DNA of 64,000 nt from Geothermobacter ehrlichii (GTDB lineage: Bacteria > Desulfobacterota > Desulfuromonadia > Desulfuromonadales > Geothermobacteraceae). Within the stretch, counting starts at the first letter, position 1; each line of letters begins with the position of its first letter. The stretch is taken from contig NZ_VNIB01000003.1 in the NCBI RefSeq assembly GCF_008124615.1, forward strand, positions 62,001 to 126,000, given 5' to 3'. Under the pieces are notes generated by a model. The model was not told the origin of the DNA. It worked only from the letters and a program-made list of their open reading frames with translations, and did no database searches. This document shows, piece by piece, positions 6,298 to 14,289 of the stretch. The translations under genes were made by a program, and so were the position numbers.

Positions 6298-8685
6298 TTA
6301 TTCCATCCCGAACTCGTAGTTGAAAGCCGAGGTTCCCGGCAGCTCCCTGGGGCGGCGCAGGGCGTTCAGCACCTCCTTGCCGCGGGGAGAGAAGGGGCCG
6401 ATGTGGCTGAGGTCGGCGGTCCAGTTGCGGCAGCCGAGCCGGGCCAGCTCGTCGAGATGGCCGGTCAGGGAAAAGTCGGTCTGGCTGCTCAGGACGGTCA
6501 GTCCGTCCTGCTGCTGGACGCTGAAGCGGTCACCGCGGTCGGAGGTGAGGCTTCCCTGCTTTTGCAGTGTCGGCAGCGGGATGCGCGAGGTGAGCAGGGG
6601 GATGCGGGCGTAGACCGTCAGGTCGCAGGCAAGCCCCGTCTTTTTGCCGGCCAGCCGGGCGAGATTGTCGCGATCGTCCTCCACGGCGTACATCCCTTCG
6701 GCCAGACCGAGTTCGCGCCAGGCCCGGGCCGCTTCGCTGTTGAGGATGAAGAGCCGGTAGCTGCCGAACAGCCGGGCCTGCGGCCGGTCGGCGAACAGCT
6801 CGATGTGGCCGAGGTTGTGCAGCCGGAAGTTGACGAAGCCATGGGTCAGCAGGCGTTCAATCAGCTCCTCGATCCGTGCCCGGTCCCGGTCGAAAAGAAT
6901 GAAGGGCAGATCCCAGACCAGGCTTTCCTTCCGGCGGGCCCAGCGACCGCCGGAAAGCACGTCCTGTACCTGGCTTTCGCGCAGCGGCAGCACGACCCGG
7001 TCGACATGGTCCTGTCCCAGCACGTGCAGGTCACGACTGTGGCCGATGACCAGGGTGATGCGGACCGGCCCTCTGTCCGGCCGGTCGGCATCCCGTTCCG
7101 GCAGCAGATCGTCGATCGCCTGCCGGCGGTGCACCTGCGCGAGTCGTTGCCGCTGCCGACCGAAGGCCTGCTCCAGCTCAGCGTAGAATTCGCGCCGGAT
7201 CGCCTTGAGACGGCTGGGGGGAATGACCACCGGCGGCAGCTTACTGCAGCTCAGGCCGGCCAGGGCAAAGGGGGCGTTGCCGGTGGCGCGAAAGATCCTG
7301 TCCAGGATTGCGGGCGAGAGCGGGTTTTCGGTCGCGACGCTGCTTTCCACCTGCCAGGTCCGTTCCAGCTCGACCGGGCCGACCGTCGCCCGCACGGCCA
7401 GACTGCCGTTGTCCGGCATCCGGATGTGCAGCTTCAGGGGCGCCGCCTTGGCCCGGACCTGTTCCAGCCGGCGGCGACAGGCGGCTTCGCTCAGGCTGAA
7501 TGCCTGGCGGGACGAGACCTTGAAGACGGCGTCCCCCTTGCGGAAGCCGGCAAAGGGGGTGGCCAGCCAGACCTGACTGCCGGCGGGGACGTTCTGCACC
7601 TGGCGACGGCCGATTCGCAACCGGCGGACGGTGAAGGCCCGACCGGGCTGGTCGCTGGCCGGCTGGACGCGCACCCGGTCGCCGATCTGCAGGGGATCGC
7701 GGGTGGTGAAGGCGATGGCGTCCGGCCGGGCGGCGGTGATTTCTCCCAGCCAGCGGCCGGTGGCGCCGTGCCGGTGCCGGCTGGCGATGTCGGCAGGATT
7801 GTCGCCGGCGAGAAAACCGCGGGTCGGGGTCCGGCCGAAGGAGTCCCGCAGCAGTTCGCGCGCTTCGGCAAGGGCCTGCTGACGCCTTTTGCCGGTAGTG
7901 TCGAGCACCATCCGGTAGGCGCGCACCACGTTGTGCACGTATTCGGCGCTCTTCATGCGTCCTTCGATTTTCAGCGAGCAGATGCCCGCCTGTTCCAGCT
8001 GCGGCAACAGGTCGATGGCGGAAAGGTCGTTCGGCGAAAAGAAATAGCCTTCCTTCCCCTTGTGCCGGTAACGCCGGCGGCAGGGCTGGGTGCAGCGGCC
8101 GCGGTTGCCGCTCTGACCGCCGAGGTAGGAGGAGAAGAAGCACTGGCCGGAGAAGGAGAAGCAGAGGGCGCCGTGAACGAAATGTTCCAGCTCCAGGCGG
8201 GTCTGTCGCCGGATGGTCCGGATCTGTTCCAGGGTCAGCTCGCGGGCGAGGACGGCGCGGGTGAAGCCCATGCGTTCGAGCATGCGCACGCCGGCGGCGT
8301 TGTGGATGGTCATCTGGGTCGAGGCGTGCAGTTCCAGGCCGGGGAAATGGGTCTTGGCCAGCCGCCAGACGGCAAGATCCTGCAGGATGAGGGCGTCGAC
8401 GCCGATCTCTTCCAGGGCCGCCAGGGTGTCGACCAGTTCCGGCAGTTCCGCTTCCTTGACCAGGGTGTTGAGGGTGATGTAGAGGCGGCGGCCTTCGGCG
8501 TGCAGGTAGCCGGTCATCCGTTCGATGTCCCGCAGGCTGAAGTTTTTCGCCTTGGCGCGGGCCGAAAAGGCCTTCAGCCCGGCATAGACGGCGTCGGCTC
8601 CCGCCTCGACGGCGGCGAAAAAGGCCTCGAGACTGCCGGCCGGGGCGAGCAGTTCGGGTCTCTTGCTGGTGTTCTGTGTAGTCAT
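6298..8685 (-). CDS. U32 family protein (RlhA/TrhP-like, long form)
   Basis: This 795-aa protein opens ELLAPAGSLEAFFAAVEAGADAVY, the hallmark of the U32 fold. It contains the family signature EHFVHGALCFSFSGQCFFSS, then RGRCTQPCRRRY, which supplies the four cysteines that hold an iron-sulfur or redox centre. KIEGRMKSAEYV also matches. The long C-terminal half corresponds to the DUF3656 extension of the larger members. U32 proteins such as RlhA and TrhP act in prephenate-dependent hydroxylation of rRNA or tRNA; older annotations call them collagenase-like peptidases. RNA hydroxylation is therefore the likelier role, but which RNA cannot be told from sequence. The start has no strong Shine-Dalgarno. 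Confidence 0.88.
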   Translation of the reverse strand: MTTQNTSKRPELLAPAGSLEAFFAAVEAGADAVYAGLKAFSARAKAKNFSLRDIERMTGYLHAEGRRLYITLNTLVKEAELPELVDTLAALEEIGVDALILQDLAVWRLAKTHFPGLELHASTQMTIHNAAGVRMLERMGFTRAVLARELTLEQIRTIRRQTRLELEHFVHGALCFSFSGQCFFSSYLGGQSGNRGRCTQPCRRRYRHKGKEGYFFSPNDLSAIDLLPQLEQAGICSLKIEGRMKSAEYVHNVVRAYRMVLDTTGKRRQQALAEARELLRDSFGRTPTRGFLAGDNPADIASRHRHGATGRWLGEITAARPDAIAFTTRDPLQIGDRVRVQPASDQPGRAFTVRRLRIGRRQVQNVPAGSQVWLATPFAGFRKGDAVFKVSSRQAFSLSEAACRRRLEQVRAKAAPLKLHIRMPDNGSLAVRATVGPVELERTWQVESSVATENPLSPAILDRIFRATGNAPFALAGLSCSKLPPVVIPPSRLKAIRREFYAELEQAFGRQRQRLAQVHRRQAIDDLLPERDADRPDRGPVRITLVIGHSRDLHVLGQDHVDRVVLPLRESQVQDVLSGGRWARRKESLVWDLPFILFDRDRARIEELIERLLTHGFVNFRLHNLGHIELFADRPQARLFGSYRLFILNSEAARAWRELGLAEGMYAVEDDRDNLARLAGKKTGLACDLTVYARIPLLTSRIPLPTLQKQGSLTSDRGDRFSVQQQDGLTVLSSQTDFSLTGHLDELARLGCRNWTADLSHIGPFSPRGKEVLNALRRPRELPGTSAFNYEFGME

Positions 8686-8771
8686 GCGGTTGCTTGTGAT
8701 TTCATTGAACGGAAGATGGAGAGGGGCAGACTCGGAGAGAAAGAGAGATGGTTATTCTCCCGTTTTCTTTG

Positions 8772-8811
8772 CTCTGCGTCCTCTCCCCCTCTGCGCCTCT
8801 CCATTGAGAAC
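8772..8811. repeat. CTCTGCG-type intergenic repeat
   Basis: The stretch holds CTCTGCGTCCTCT, then CCTCTGCGCCTCTC and TTGAGAACC, a short-period degenerate repeat. It is like the CGCAGAGGCGCAGAG strings scattered between genes of many bacteria. It lies between radC and the U32 gene and has no coding capacity. Confidence 0.5.
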
Positions 8812-8825
8812 CATGGTCTTGCCAC

Positions 8826-8853
8826 GAAAAAACCGGGCTCTGACCGCCCGGTT
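8826..8853 (-). terminator. intrinsic terminator after radC
   Basis: On the minus strand AAACCGGGC, a GGTCAGA loop and GCCCGGTTTTTT form a 9-bp stem with a six-T tail, about 50 nt after the radC stop. Confidence 0.88.
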
Positions 8854-8899
8854 TCACCTCGGTTCAATCTAGCATGGCTGTCATCGTACGGGCAAGGCG

Positions 8900-9580
8900 C
8901 TACAGCCCCCGGTCGGCGAAACTGACGTAGTCGCCGTTGCCGATGATGATGTGGTCGAGCACCCGGATGCCCATCATCTCGCCGGCCTGGCGCAGACGGG
9001 CGGTCAGTTCGATGTCTTCGCGACTCGGCGTCGGATCGCCGGATGGATGGTTGTGGATGAAGAGGACGGCGGCGGCCGATTCGCGGATGACGGGGGCGAA
9101 GACCTCGCGCGGATGGACGATGCTGGCGGTCAGGCTCCCCTCGCTGACCTGGATCTCCCGGATGACCCGGTTCTTGGCGTCGAGCAGCAGGGTGAGAAAG
9201 ACTTCCTTCTTCCGGTCGCGCAGCCGCTCGTGGTAGTGCCGGTAGACATCGAGCGAACAGCCGTAACGTGCGCCGGGACGCAGCGGATCGGCGGCAAAGC
9301 GACGAGCCAGCTCGAAGACGCCGAGCAGCTCGGCGGCCTTGGCCGGCCCGATGCCCTTCTGTTGCTGCAGTTCGCTGCTGCCGGCCTGTCCCAGCGCCCG
9401 CAGGGAGCCGAACCGGTTCAGCAGCTCGCGCGCCTGGTCGAGGGCGCTGCTGCCGCTGGCGGCGTCGCCGGTGCGCAACACCAGGGCCAGCAGCTCGGCG
9501 TCGGAGAGCGCCTCGGCGCCCCGGCGCAGCAGTTTTTCGCGTGGCCGCTCATCCTCGGGCCAGTTCTTTATGGAGCGCAT
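8900..9580 (-). CDS. radC: RadC family JAB-domain protein
   Basis: This 226-aa protein has the family's full length. A helix-hairpin-helix-like N-terminus contains ALSDAELLALVLRTG and QQQKGIGPAKAAELL. The C-terminal JAB/MPN metalloprotease-like domain carries HNHPSGDPTPSRED at about residues 176-189, with the His-x-His-(x)-Asp zinc ligands intact. GGGAGG lies 6 nt before the ATG. Despite the name, a role in repair is not established; JAB chemistry implies a hydrolase. It is a single-gene unit ended by its own terminator. Confidence 0.93.
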   Translation of the reverse strand: MRSIKNWPEDERPREKLLRRGAEALSDAELLALVLRTGDAASGSSALDQARELLNRFGSLRALGQAGSSELQQQKGIGPAKAAELLGVFELARRFAADPLRPGARYGCSLDVYRHYHERLRDRKKEVFLTLLLDAKNRVIREIQVSEGSLTASIVHPREVFAPVIRESAAAVLFIHNHPSGDPTPSREDIELTARLRQAGEMMGIRVLDHIIIGNGDYVSFADRGL

Positions 9581-9653
9581 CCATACCCTCCCGTCCGCAG
9601 GCTGTCGCGGACAGGAAGGATTCTAGCAGTTGCGCCGTACGGGTCAAGCCCGA

Positions 9654-10151
9654 CTATTCGCGAACGTAGGTGTCGATGTCGGTTTCGTGCACCATGCCCA
9701 TGGTGCGGGCGTATTCCGATTCGATCAGGTCGTGGTGCTGCCGCGTCTGATCGGCGGCCCGTTCCAGAATCTGCCGGGCGACCGGATCGATCACCCTGGC
9801 GGCGGTCATGCGCAGCTGCCGTTCGATTTCCTTCTCTTCATGCAGGGCCAGCTCGCGGGCATGCCGGTCGTGCAGGTCGGCGGACGGCGCGTTCTTCAGT
9901 TCGGCCATCAGCCGCGAATCGCTGGCCGGGGGCGTTTCGATGAACTGCTCGAAGGTTCCAAGGTCGTCCCCGTAGTAGAGATGGAAGAACTGCCGCATGT
10001 TGTCGCGCACCTCGTCGGCGAGACGCGCGAAGACCTGCCGGCCGGAGGGGTGCTCGGCCCTGCGGCTCGCTTCACGGTATAAACCGTAAAGATCCTTCTT
10101 GGTTTTCAGGATTATCCGGATGGCTTCCTGGACCTTCATTTCCTGCGGCAT
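9654..10151 (-). CDS. ferritin-like/rubrerythrin-like domain protein
   Basis: This 165-aa all-helical protein has a strong GGAGGTG ribosome binding site. The helices carry carboxylate and histidine residues in ferritin-like spacing: EASRRAEHPSGRQVFARLAD, then LALHEEKEIERQLRMTAARV and ILERAADQTRQHHDLIESEY. It would bind a di-iron or similar centre in the cytoplasm, as rubrerythrin-like proteins do. It lacks the C-terminal rubredoxin domain, and not every canonical ExxH ligand is obvious, so catalytic competence is uncertain. It may guard against peroxide or store iron. Confidence 0.65.
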   Translation of the reverse strand: MPQEMKVQEAIRIILKTKKDLYGLYREASRRAEHPSGRQVFARLADEVRDNMRQFFHLYYGDDLGTFEQFIETPPASDSRLMAELKNAPSADLHDRHARELALHEEKEIERQLRMTAARVIDPVARQILERAADQTRQHHDLIESEYARTMGMVHETDIDTYVRE

Positions 10152-10453
10152 GGCACCTCCTTTCCCGGCAGGGCCGGAATGTAAGGGTTCTCTTTCATTA
10201 TGCCGCAGGATGGGGTGGGGGCAAGATGTCAGGCCATTAGTTTGCTTTCACCCGCAGGCTGCTGAAAAGGGCCTGTTGGCGGTGTCATCCTCATCTCCCG
10301 GCATTCGACGTACGATTAACAGTACGCCTCATGCCTCGACATTTCGGATGCCCTGCATCCGGACCTTGTTGAGCGGCCTGGCTGGTCGGCAAGCGCGAAG
10401 AAGGGACTGCAGGCGGGTCGTCCGACCCGCTTGCAGATAGATTTCGGAGGGTG
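10152..10453. other. intergenic region with a degenerate palindromic element
   Basis: About 300 bp between the ferritin-like gene and the cytochrome gene. Bases 10254-10382 are an inverted-repeat element listed separately. The rest shows no gene; the cytochrome stop is at 10454. Confidence 0.5.
10254..10382. repeat. MITE-like element with GCAGGCTGCTGAAAA ends (degenerate)
   Basis: The left end GCAGGCTGCTGAAAAGG (10254-10270) is complementary, with a few gaps, to the right end, which reads GCCAGGCCGCTCAACAAGG on the minus strand (10364-10382). The left end matches that of the element at 12352, so both appear to belong to one family of non-coding inverted-repeat elements. Confidence 0.6.
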
Positions 10454-10930
10454 TTACTTGAGGGCCTTGCCGCTGAAGACGCCGAGCACCTTCTGCTCGC
10501 GGGCGGACAGGTTGGCGCCGAAGCGGATCATTTTCTGCTGGATGGCGTTCAGGTCGCGGCCCTCGGCCAGGGCTTGGTCGATCCGGTCGCGGCTGTGACA
10601 GCCGGTGCAGCGCAGCTGGATGATCCGGTTGACCTCGGCGAACTGGTCGTCCTTCCAGTAGGCGGTGAGCATTTCCCGTTCCCCTGGCGTCAGGCTGGCG
10701 CCGCGGGCGGTCATCTTCTCGAGTATGACGCCGATGTTGATGCGGCGGCTCAGGGCCCGGTCGATGCGTTCGCGGCTGTGGCAGACGGTGCATTTTTTCT
10801 CGATGACCTTCTGAAAGGCGACCATTCCCCGGTCGGTGCTCAGGGCTCCGAGGTGCTGGGACTGGCCGACAGCGAAAGCGGGCGCCGCGGGCAGAAGGGT
10901 CAGCAGGGCAAAGAGAAGGGGGTAGCGCAT
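10454..10930 (-). CDS. periplasmic diheme c-type cytochrome
   Basis: This 158-aa protein has a signal peptide (MRYPLLFALLTLLPAAPAFA) and two heme c motifs, CTVCH (about residues 48-52) and CTGCH (about 107-111). The two halves are an internal duplication: KKCTVCHSRERIDRALSR and LRCTGCHSRDRIDQALAE align closely, each followed by a methionine-containing segment (LEKMTARGASLT, QQKMIRFGANLS) whose Met or His could be the distal ligand. It is expected to carry electrons in the periplasm, as many small cytochromes do in metal-reducing Desulfuromonadales. No electron-transfer partner is adjacent; the upstream gene is an M23 peptidase. Confidence 0.85.
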   Translation of the reverse strand: MRYPLLFALLTLLPAAPAFAVGQSQHLGALSTDRGMVAFQKVIEKKCTVCHSRERIDRALSRRINIGVILEKMTARGASLTPGEREMLTAYWKDDQFAEVNRIIQLRCTGCHSRDRIDQALAEGRDLNAIQQKMIRFGANLSAREQKVLGVFSGKALK

Positions 10931-11013
10931 GAAGATTCTCCTTCCGCAAATCGGTCCAAGGATGATTCCATGCTAGCAATGGAGCGTTTCGCCGGTCAAT
11001 CCGTCCGCCGCGA

Positions 11014-12315
11014 TCAGGATCCAGCCAGCTTGCGGGAAATGTTGTTTTTGACCCAGTTGCGGTCCCACCATTCGACCGGGTTGACCGGCAGGCCGTCGAC
11101 CAGCAGGCCGAAGTGCAGGTGGTCGCCCCCGGCCAGCCCGGTGGCGCCGGTGCGGCCGATCTCCTGCCCCTTGGTGACTTCGTCGCCGACATTGACCTCG
11201 ATGTTGCTCATGTGGCCGTAGAGACTCATCAGCCCGAGACCATGGTCGATGATGACGCACTGGCCGTAGATGCCGAACTCCTCGGCCAGCACCACCGTGC
11301 CGCTGTTGGCGGCGACCACGGGGCCGCGGGCGACCGAGGCGATGTCGACGCCGAGATGCACCTGGCTGTCGATCTTGCGTCCCCGGTAGAGATAGGTGCG
11401 CTCGGTGGCGAAGGGTTCGCGATTGCTCCCCCTGGGACGCAGGAAGGCGCCCTGCCACAGGGGCGAGGGGGCGGTTTCGGCGGCGATCTCCTTCAGCCGG
11501 TCCCGGTTGGCCCGGCGCAGTTCACGGTTGACCTTGAGAAAGAGCGCCACCAGGTCGTCGGTGTCCGGGAACTGGTCCTGGAAGTCTGGCATCTTGGTTT
11601 CGAGAAACCGGTCGCTGACGTTGATACGGGTCCGGTTGCGCGGCTTGCGGTTGAGATGGTGATAGAAGCCCGATCGCCGTTCGTTGCCGGCCCGGTCGAC
11701 GGCGACCACCCGGAAGGTCAGATTCTTCGGATCCTGGTTCCAGGGCGCTGAAAAGAGGCAGAGATAGCGGCCGTCCTGTTGTCGGAAGGCGGGGAAGAAA
11801 AGTTCTCCGACCTCGACGCCGGTTCGCTCGACCTCTTCGCTGAGGGTGTAGACGATCAGGCCGCTTCCTCCCTGGTTGAGGTTGTGGCTGCGGCTGACCA
11901 CCGAAATGGTGGGCGGTCTGCTGTCGAAGAGCAGCGAAAACTCCTGCACCGAGGTGTTCCCCTGCCCGAAATGGTAGATGGCGGTGTCTGTCGCCTCGAC
12001 CCGGATCTGCAGCGGGGCGTTCTTCAGTTTCAGCCCCTTGAGGGAGAGTTTCTGCTGCAGATGCCGTGTGCCCGGGGCGAAGTCGCGTTCCAGCAGGACC
12101 AGTTCGCGATCGTTCTGCCGCAGGCTGACCCGGACCCGTTTCAGGCCCGAGTCGGCATCGTCGACCACCAGCAGCAGCGGGCGGCGTACGGAGACTGGGC
12201 CGCCGTCGGGAGTCAGGCTGGCGACGGGGCCGCCGGTATCGCGAAAGTAATAGATGCCACCGGCGACCAGGCCGATGAGAACCACCAGAAGCAGAATGAC
12301 ACTCGATGTACGCAA
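11014..12315 (-). CDS. M23 family metallopeptidase (LytM-type), envelope
   Basis: This 433-aa protein has one N-terminal membrane anchor (VILLLVVLIGLVAGGIYYF). A long Ig-like extracytoplasmic region follows, containing VRRPLLLVVDDADSGLKRVRV and AVDRAGNERRSGF. The C-terminal LytM/M23 domain runs from about residue 300. Zinc ligands are visible in HLGVDIAS and in GGDHLHFGLLVDG (HxH), and YGHMSNIEVNVGDEV is typical. The likely start is a TTG at 12315, with AGGAG 8 nt upstream. The Asp of H-x3-D and the HLH are present, so it should be an active peptidoglycan endopeptidase, unlike EnvC-type activators. Confidence 0.88.
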   Translation of the reverse strand: MRTSSVILLLVVLIGLVAGGIYYFRDTGGPVASLTPDGGPVSVRRPLLLVVDDADSGLKRVRVSLRQNDRELVLLERDFAPGTRHLQQKLSLKGLKLKNAPLQIRVEATDTAIYHFGQGNTSVQEFSLLFDSRPPTISVVSRSHNLNQGGSGLIVYTLSEEVERTGVEVGELFFPAFRQQDGRYLCLFSAPWNQDPKNLTFRVVAVDRAGNERRSGFYHHLNRKPRNRTRINVSDRFLETKMPDFQDQFPDTDDLVALFLKVNRELRRANRDRLKEIAAETAPSPLWQGAFLRPRGSNREPFATERTYLYRGRKIDSQVHLGVDIASVARGPVVAANSGTVVLAEEFGIYGQCVIIDHGLGLMSLYGHMSNIEVNVGDEVTKGQEIGRTGATGLAGGDHLHFGLLVDGLPVNPVEWWDRNWVKNNISRKLAGS

Positions 12316-12351
12316 GATGACAACTCCTGAACGCGCTGATTGGATTGAGCA

Positions 12352-12495
12352 GCAGACTGTTGAAAAACTATCGCGGTTGGCGATACAGCGTTGAAAATGG
12401 TCTCCAAATGCTCATTTGCTGGCGTGTAAACTGCGTTTTGTCGGCCGTTTTCACCTTGTCTCGCCAGCCCTCATCACGTTTTTTCAACACCCTGC
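12352..12495. repeat. MITE-like element with TGTTGAAAAA ends
   Basis: The left end GCAGACTGTTGAAAAAC (12352-12368) faces a right end that reads GCAGGGTGTTGAAAAAACG on the minus strand (12477-12495). Inside, GGCGATACAGCGTTGAAAAT pairs imperfectly with TTTTCACCTTGTCTCGCC, so the whole 144-bp unit can fold into one long hairpin. It has no coding capacity. It sits between the M23 start and the PilZ stop. Confidence 0.72.
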
Positions 12496-12528
12496 CAGGG
12501 ACCGTCCGACCTGCCGGCCGAACGAAGG

Positions 12529-12904
12529 TCAGACGCCGGGTTCCTGTTGTCGGGCCCAGCCGTCGATGATGTCGCCGGTCTCCGCCGGCAGGTCGAGAAA
12601 GCGCAGTCCCATCCCCGGCTCATGGGGGGATGCCGCCCGATAGAGGCGTTTCCAGACGACTTCGCACTGGCAGAGAGCCGCGCCTTCGAGCGGCGGGGGA
12701 AGCGGCAGCTCGACCGTGACCCTGGTGTCGGGTTCGAGGGGGTTGACTGTAGCGATGATAGATGCCGCCGCGGCTCAGGTTCTTGCCGTAGCCGAAGAAG
12801 ACCTTGCGGCCTTCTTCGAGGCGAACCTTGCGCACCAGCAGAGGAGCTCGCAGATTGCGTCGCTTGTCGGCCTGTACCGGCTTCTCTTCCCGATGCTCGT
12901 TCAT
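12529..12904 (-). pseudogene. PilZ-domain protein broken by a +1 frameshift
   Basis: The first 48 codons from ATG 12904 (GGGGAGG 7 nt upstream) give MNEHREEKPVQADKRRNLR through GKNLSRGGI, the start of a PilZ domain with RRxxR-like and NLSRGG motifs. The frame then runs into unrelated sequence. Shifting by one base around 12755-12764 restores a convincing PilZ C-half: YIATVNPLEPDTRVTVELPL, CQCEVVWKRLY and GMGLRFLDLPAETGDIIDGW, ending at a TGA at 12529. Removing one base would give a protein of about 124 aa. PilZ domains bind c-di-GMP. The shift may be a real mutation, a sequencing error or, less likely, programmed. Confidence 0.85.
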
Positions 12905-12984
12905 GGGAGAGCCTCCCCGTCTGGGCGTTGGCAACGGCCGCTCGGTTGCGCGGTTTGCGCTCTTTCGCCGGGGCTCGTGGCATT

Positions 12985-14289
12985 TCATTTCCAGCTAGCC
13001 GGCGGACTCGGCGCAAGCATAGCATATTTTCGGTCCGGCGGCGTCTCTTTCTCCCCGTCGTTCTCGAGGCGGCGCAGCTTCTCGAGCAGGGTGGCGGTGT
13101 CGCCGTCGCCGTCCAGACCGGCGGCGGCCAGCAGGTCGCGGACTGCCGCCTCGGGGTCGGCGACCGGATGGGACGCCGACAGCAGGCGGATCAGCCGCCA
13201 GGTTTTCAGGGCGTCGAACCAGTCGTGAAAGGCCTTGCGCAGCCGCTCCGGACGGCGATGCTGGCGGCAGAGCCGCGGCCAGACATCGGTCCATCCCTCG
13301 CGTCGGAGAAACTCCGCCGCTTCGGGCGCTCCGGCGGTCAGTGCGTCGAGGACGGCGGCGGGCGGGGTTGCGGCCGTCGGTTCGAAATCGAGCAGCAGGC
13401 GCAGCTGGCGGAAGGCGGCCGGGGCCGGGAAGAGCAGGGCCGGCTCGCCGCGGGCCAGCCGGGCGACCTTCTCGCCGGTACCGAAGGGCACCCGTTGCGA
13501 GGTCCGGGATGAAGGATGGACACAGGTTCCGCCCAGGGGACGGACGCCGCTGGTCTTGGCCAGCTGCTGCAGAAAGTAGAAATCTTCGCCCGCCTTGCGC
13601 CGGTTCATGCCGCCGGCGGCGATGTAGGCGTCGGCCCGACAGGCGAAGGCGCTGCCGATGCTGTGGTAGGCGTAGGAGGAGCCGGCCAGGCGCAGGCCGA
13701 GGACATAGTGGCGCAGGTAGAGTTCGTACAGGTCGATGGCCCGCTGTTCCGCTTCGCCGGCCGCCGGCTGATGCCGGAAGGGGAGGGTGGCGCCGCCGGC
13801 GGCATGGGTGGCGAAATGCCGGCGGAGCGCCGGCAGGTAGGTGTCTTCGACCAGGGTGTCGGCGTCGAGGCTGACCAGGATGGCGGCGGGGCCGCGCAAA
13901 CGTTCGAGGGCCAGGTCGAAGCCCGTCTTGCGGGCCAGGCCGACTCCGGCGTCCCTGGCCGGAAACAGCGTCCCTTCATCGGTGGCGTCGACCCAGGCCA
14001 GGTGCGGCAGCATCTTTTGGTTTCGATGCAGCCAGTCGAGGGTGGCCAGGTTGTCCTCCTTCAGGCGCTCGTCGGCCGACGGCGGCTGGTTGACCACGAC
14101 CACCACCAGCCAGTCGCGCAGTTCCTTCTCCGGATTGGCCGCCAGGCCGGCCAGGGTGGCCGGCAGGTGGTCCGACTCGCCGCAGGCGGGAATGACCACC
14201 GCGCCGTCGAGATGGTCGGCGGTCGACCCCTCGAGCCGCCAGGGCCCGATGAGCAGGCGCTTGCGATAGCGGGACAGGTCGATGCTCAT
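12985..14289 (-). CDS. glycosyltransferase family 2-like protein
   Basis: This 434-aa protein has the GT-A opening DHLDGAVVIPACGESDHLPATLAGL near residue 26 and a DxD motif in AAILVSLDADTLVEDTYLPAL. An acceptor-site segment follows (GSAFACRADAYIAAGGMNRRKAGEDFYFLQQL, with the ED catalytic pair). There are no membrane helices, so it acts in the cytoplasm or at the membrane surface. The C-terminal 150 residues are helical and unassigned. Its ATG overlaps the miaA stop, so the two are translationally coupled. Donor and acceptor sugars cannot be inferred. Confidence 0.8.
   Translation of the reverse strand: MSIDLSRYRKRLLIGPWRLEGSTADHLDGAVVIPACGESDHLPATLAGLAANPEKELRDWLVVVVVNQPPSADERLKEDNLATLDWLHRNQKMLPHLAWVDATDEGTLFPARDAGVGLARKTGFDLALERLRGPAAILVSLDADTLVEDTYLPALRRHFATHAAGGATLPFRHQPAAGEAEQRAIDLYELYLRHYVLGLRLAGSSYAYHSIGSAFACRADAYIAAGGMNRRKAGEDFYFLQQLAKTSGVRPLGGTCVHPSSRTSQRVPFGTGEKVARLARGEPALLFPAPAAFRQLRLLLDFEPTAATPPAAVLDALTAGAPEAAEFLRREGWTDVWPRLCRQHRRPERLRKAFHDWFDALKTWRLIRLLSASHPVADPEAAVRDLLAAAGLDGDGDTATLLEKLRRLENDGEKETPPDRKYAMLAPSPPASWK

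Noticed and set aside
6403-8925. An 840-codon plus-strand frame over the U32 gene
   Set aside because: Shadow of the minus-strand U32 protein; no domain and no start signal.
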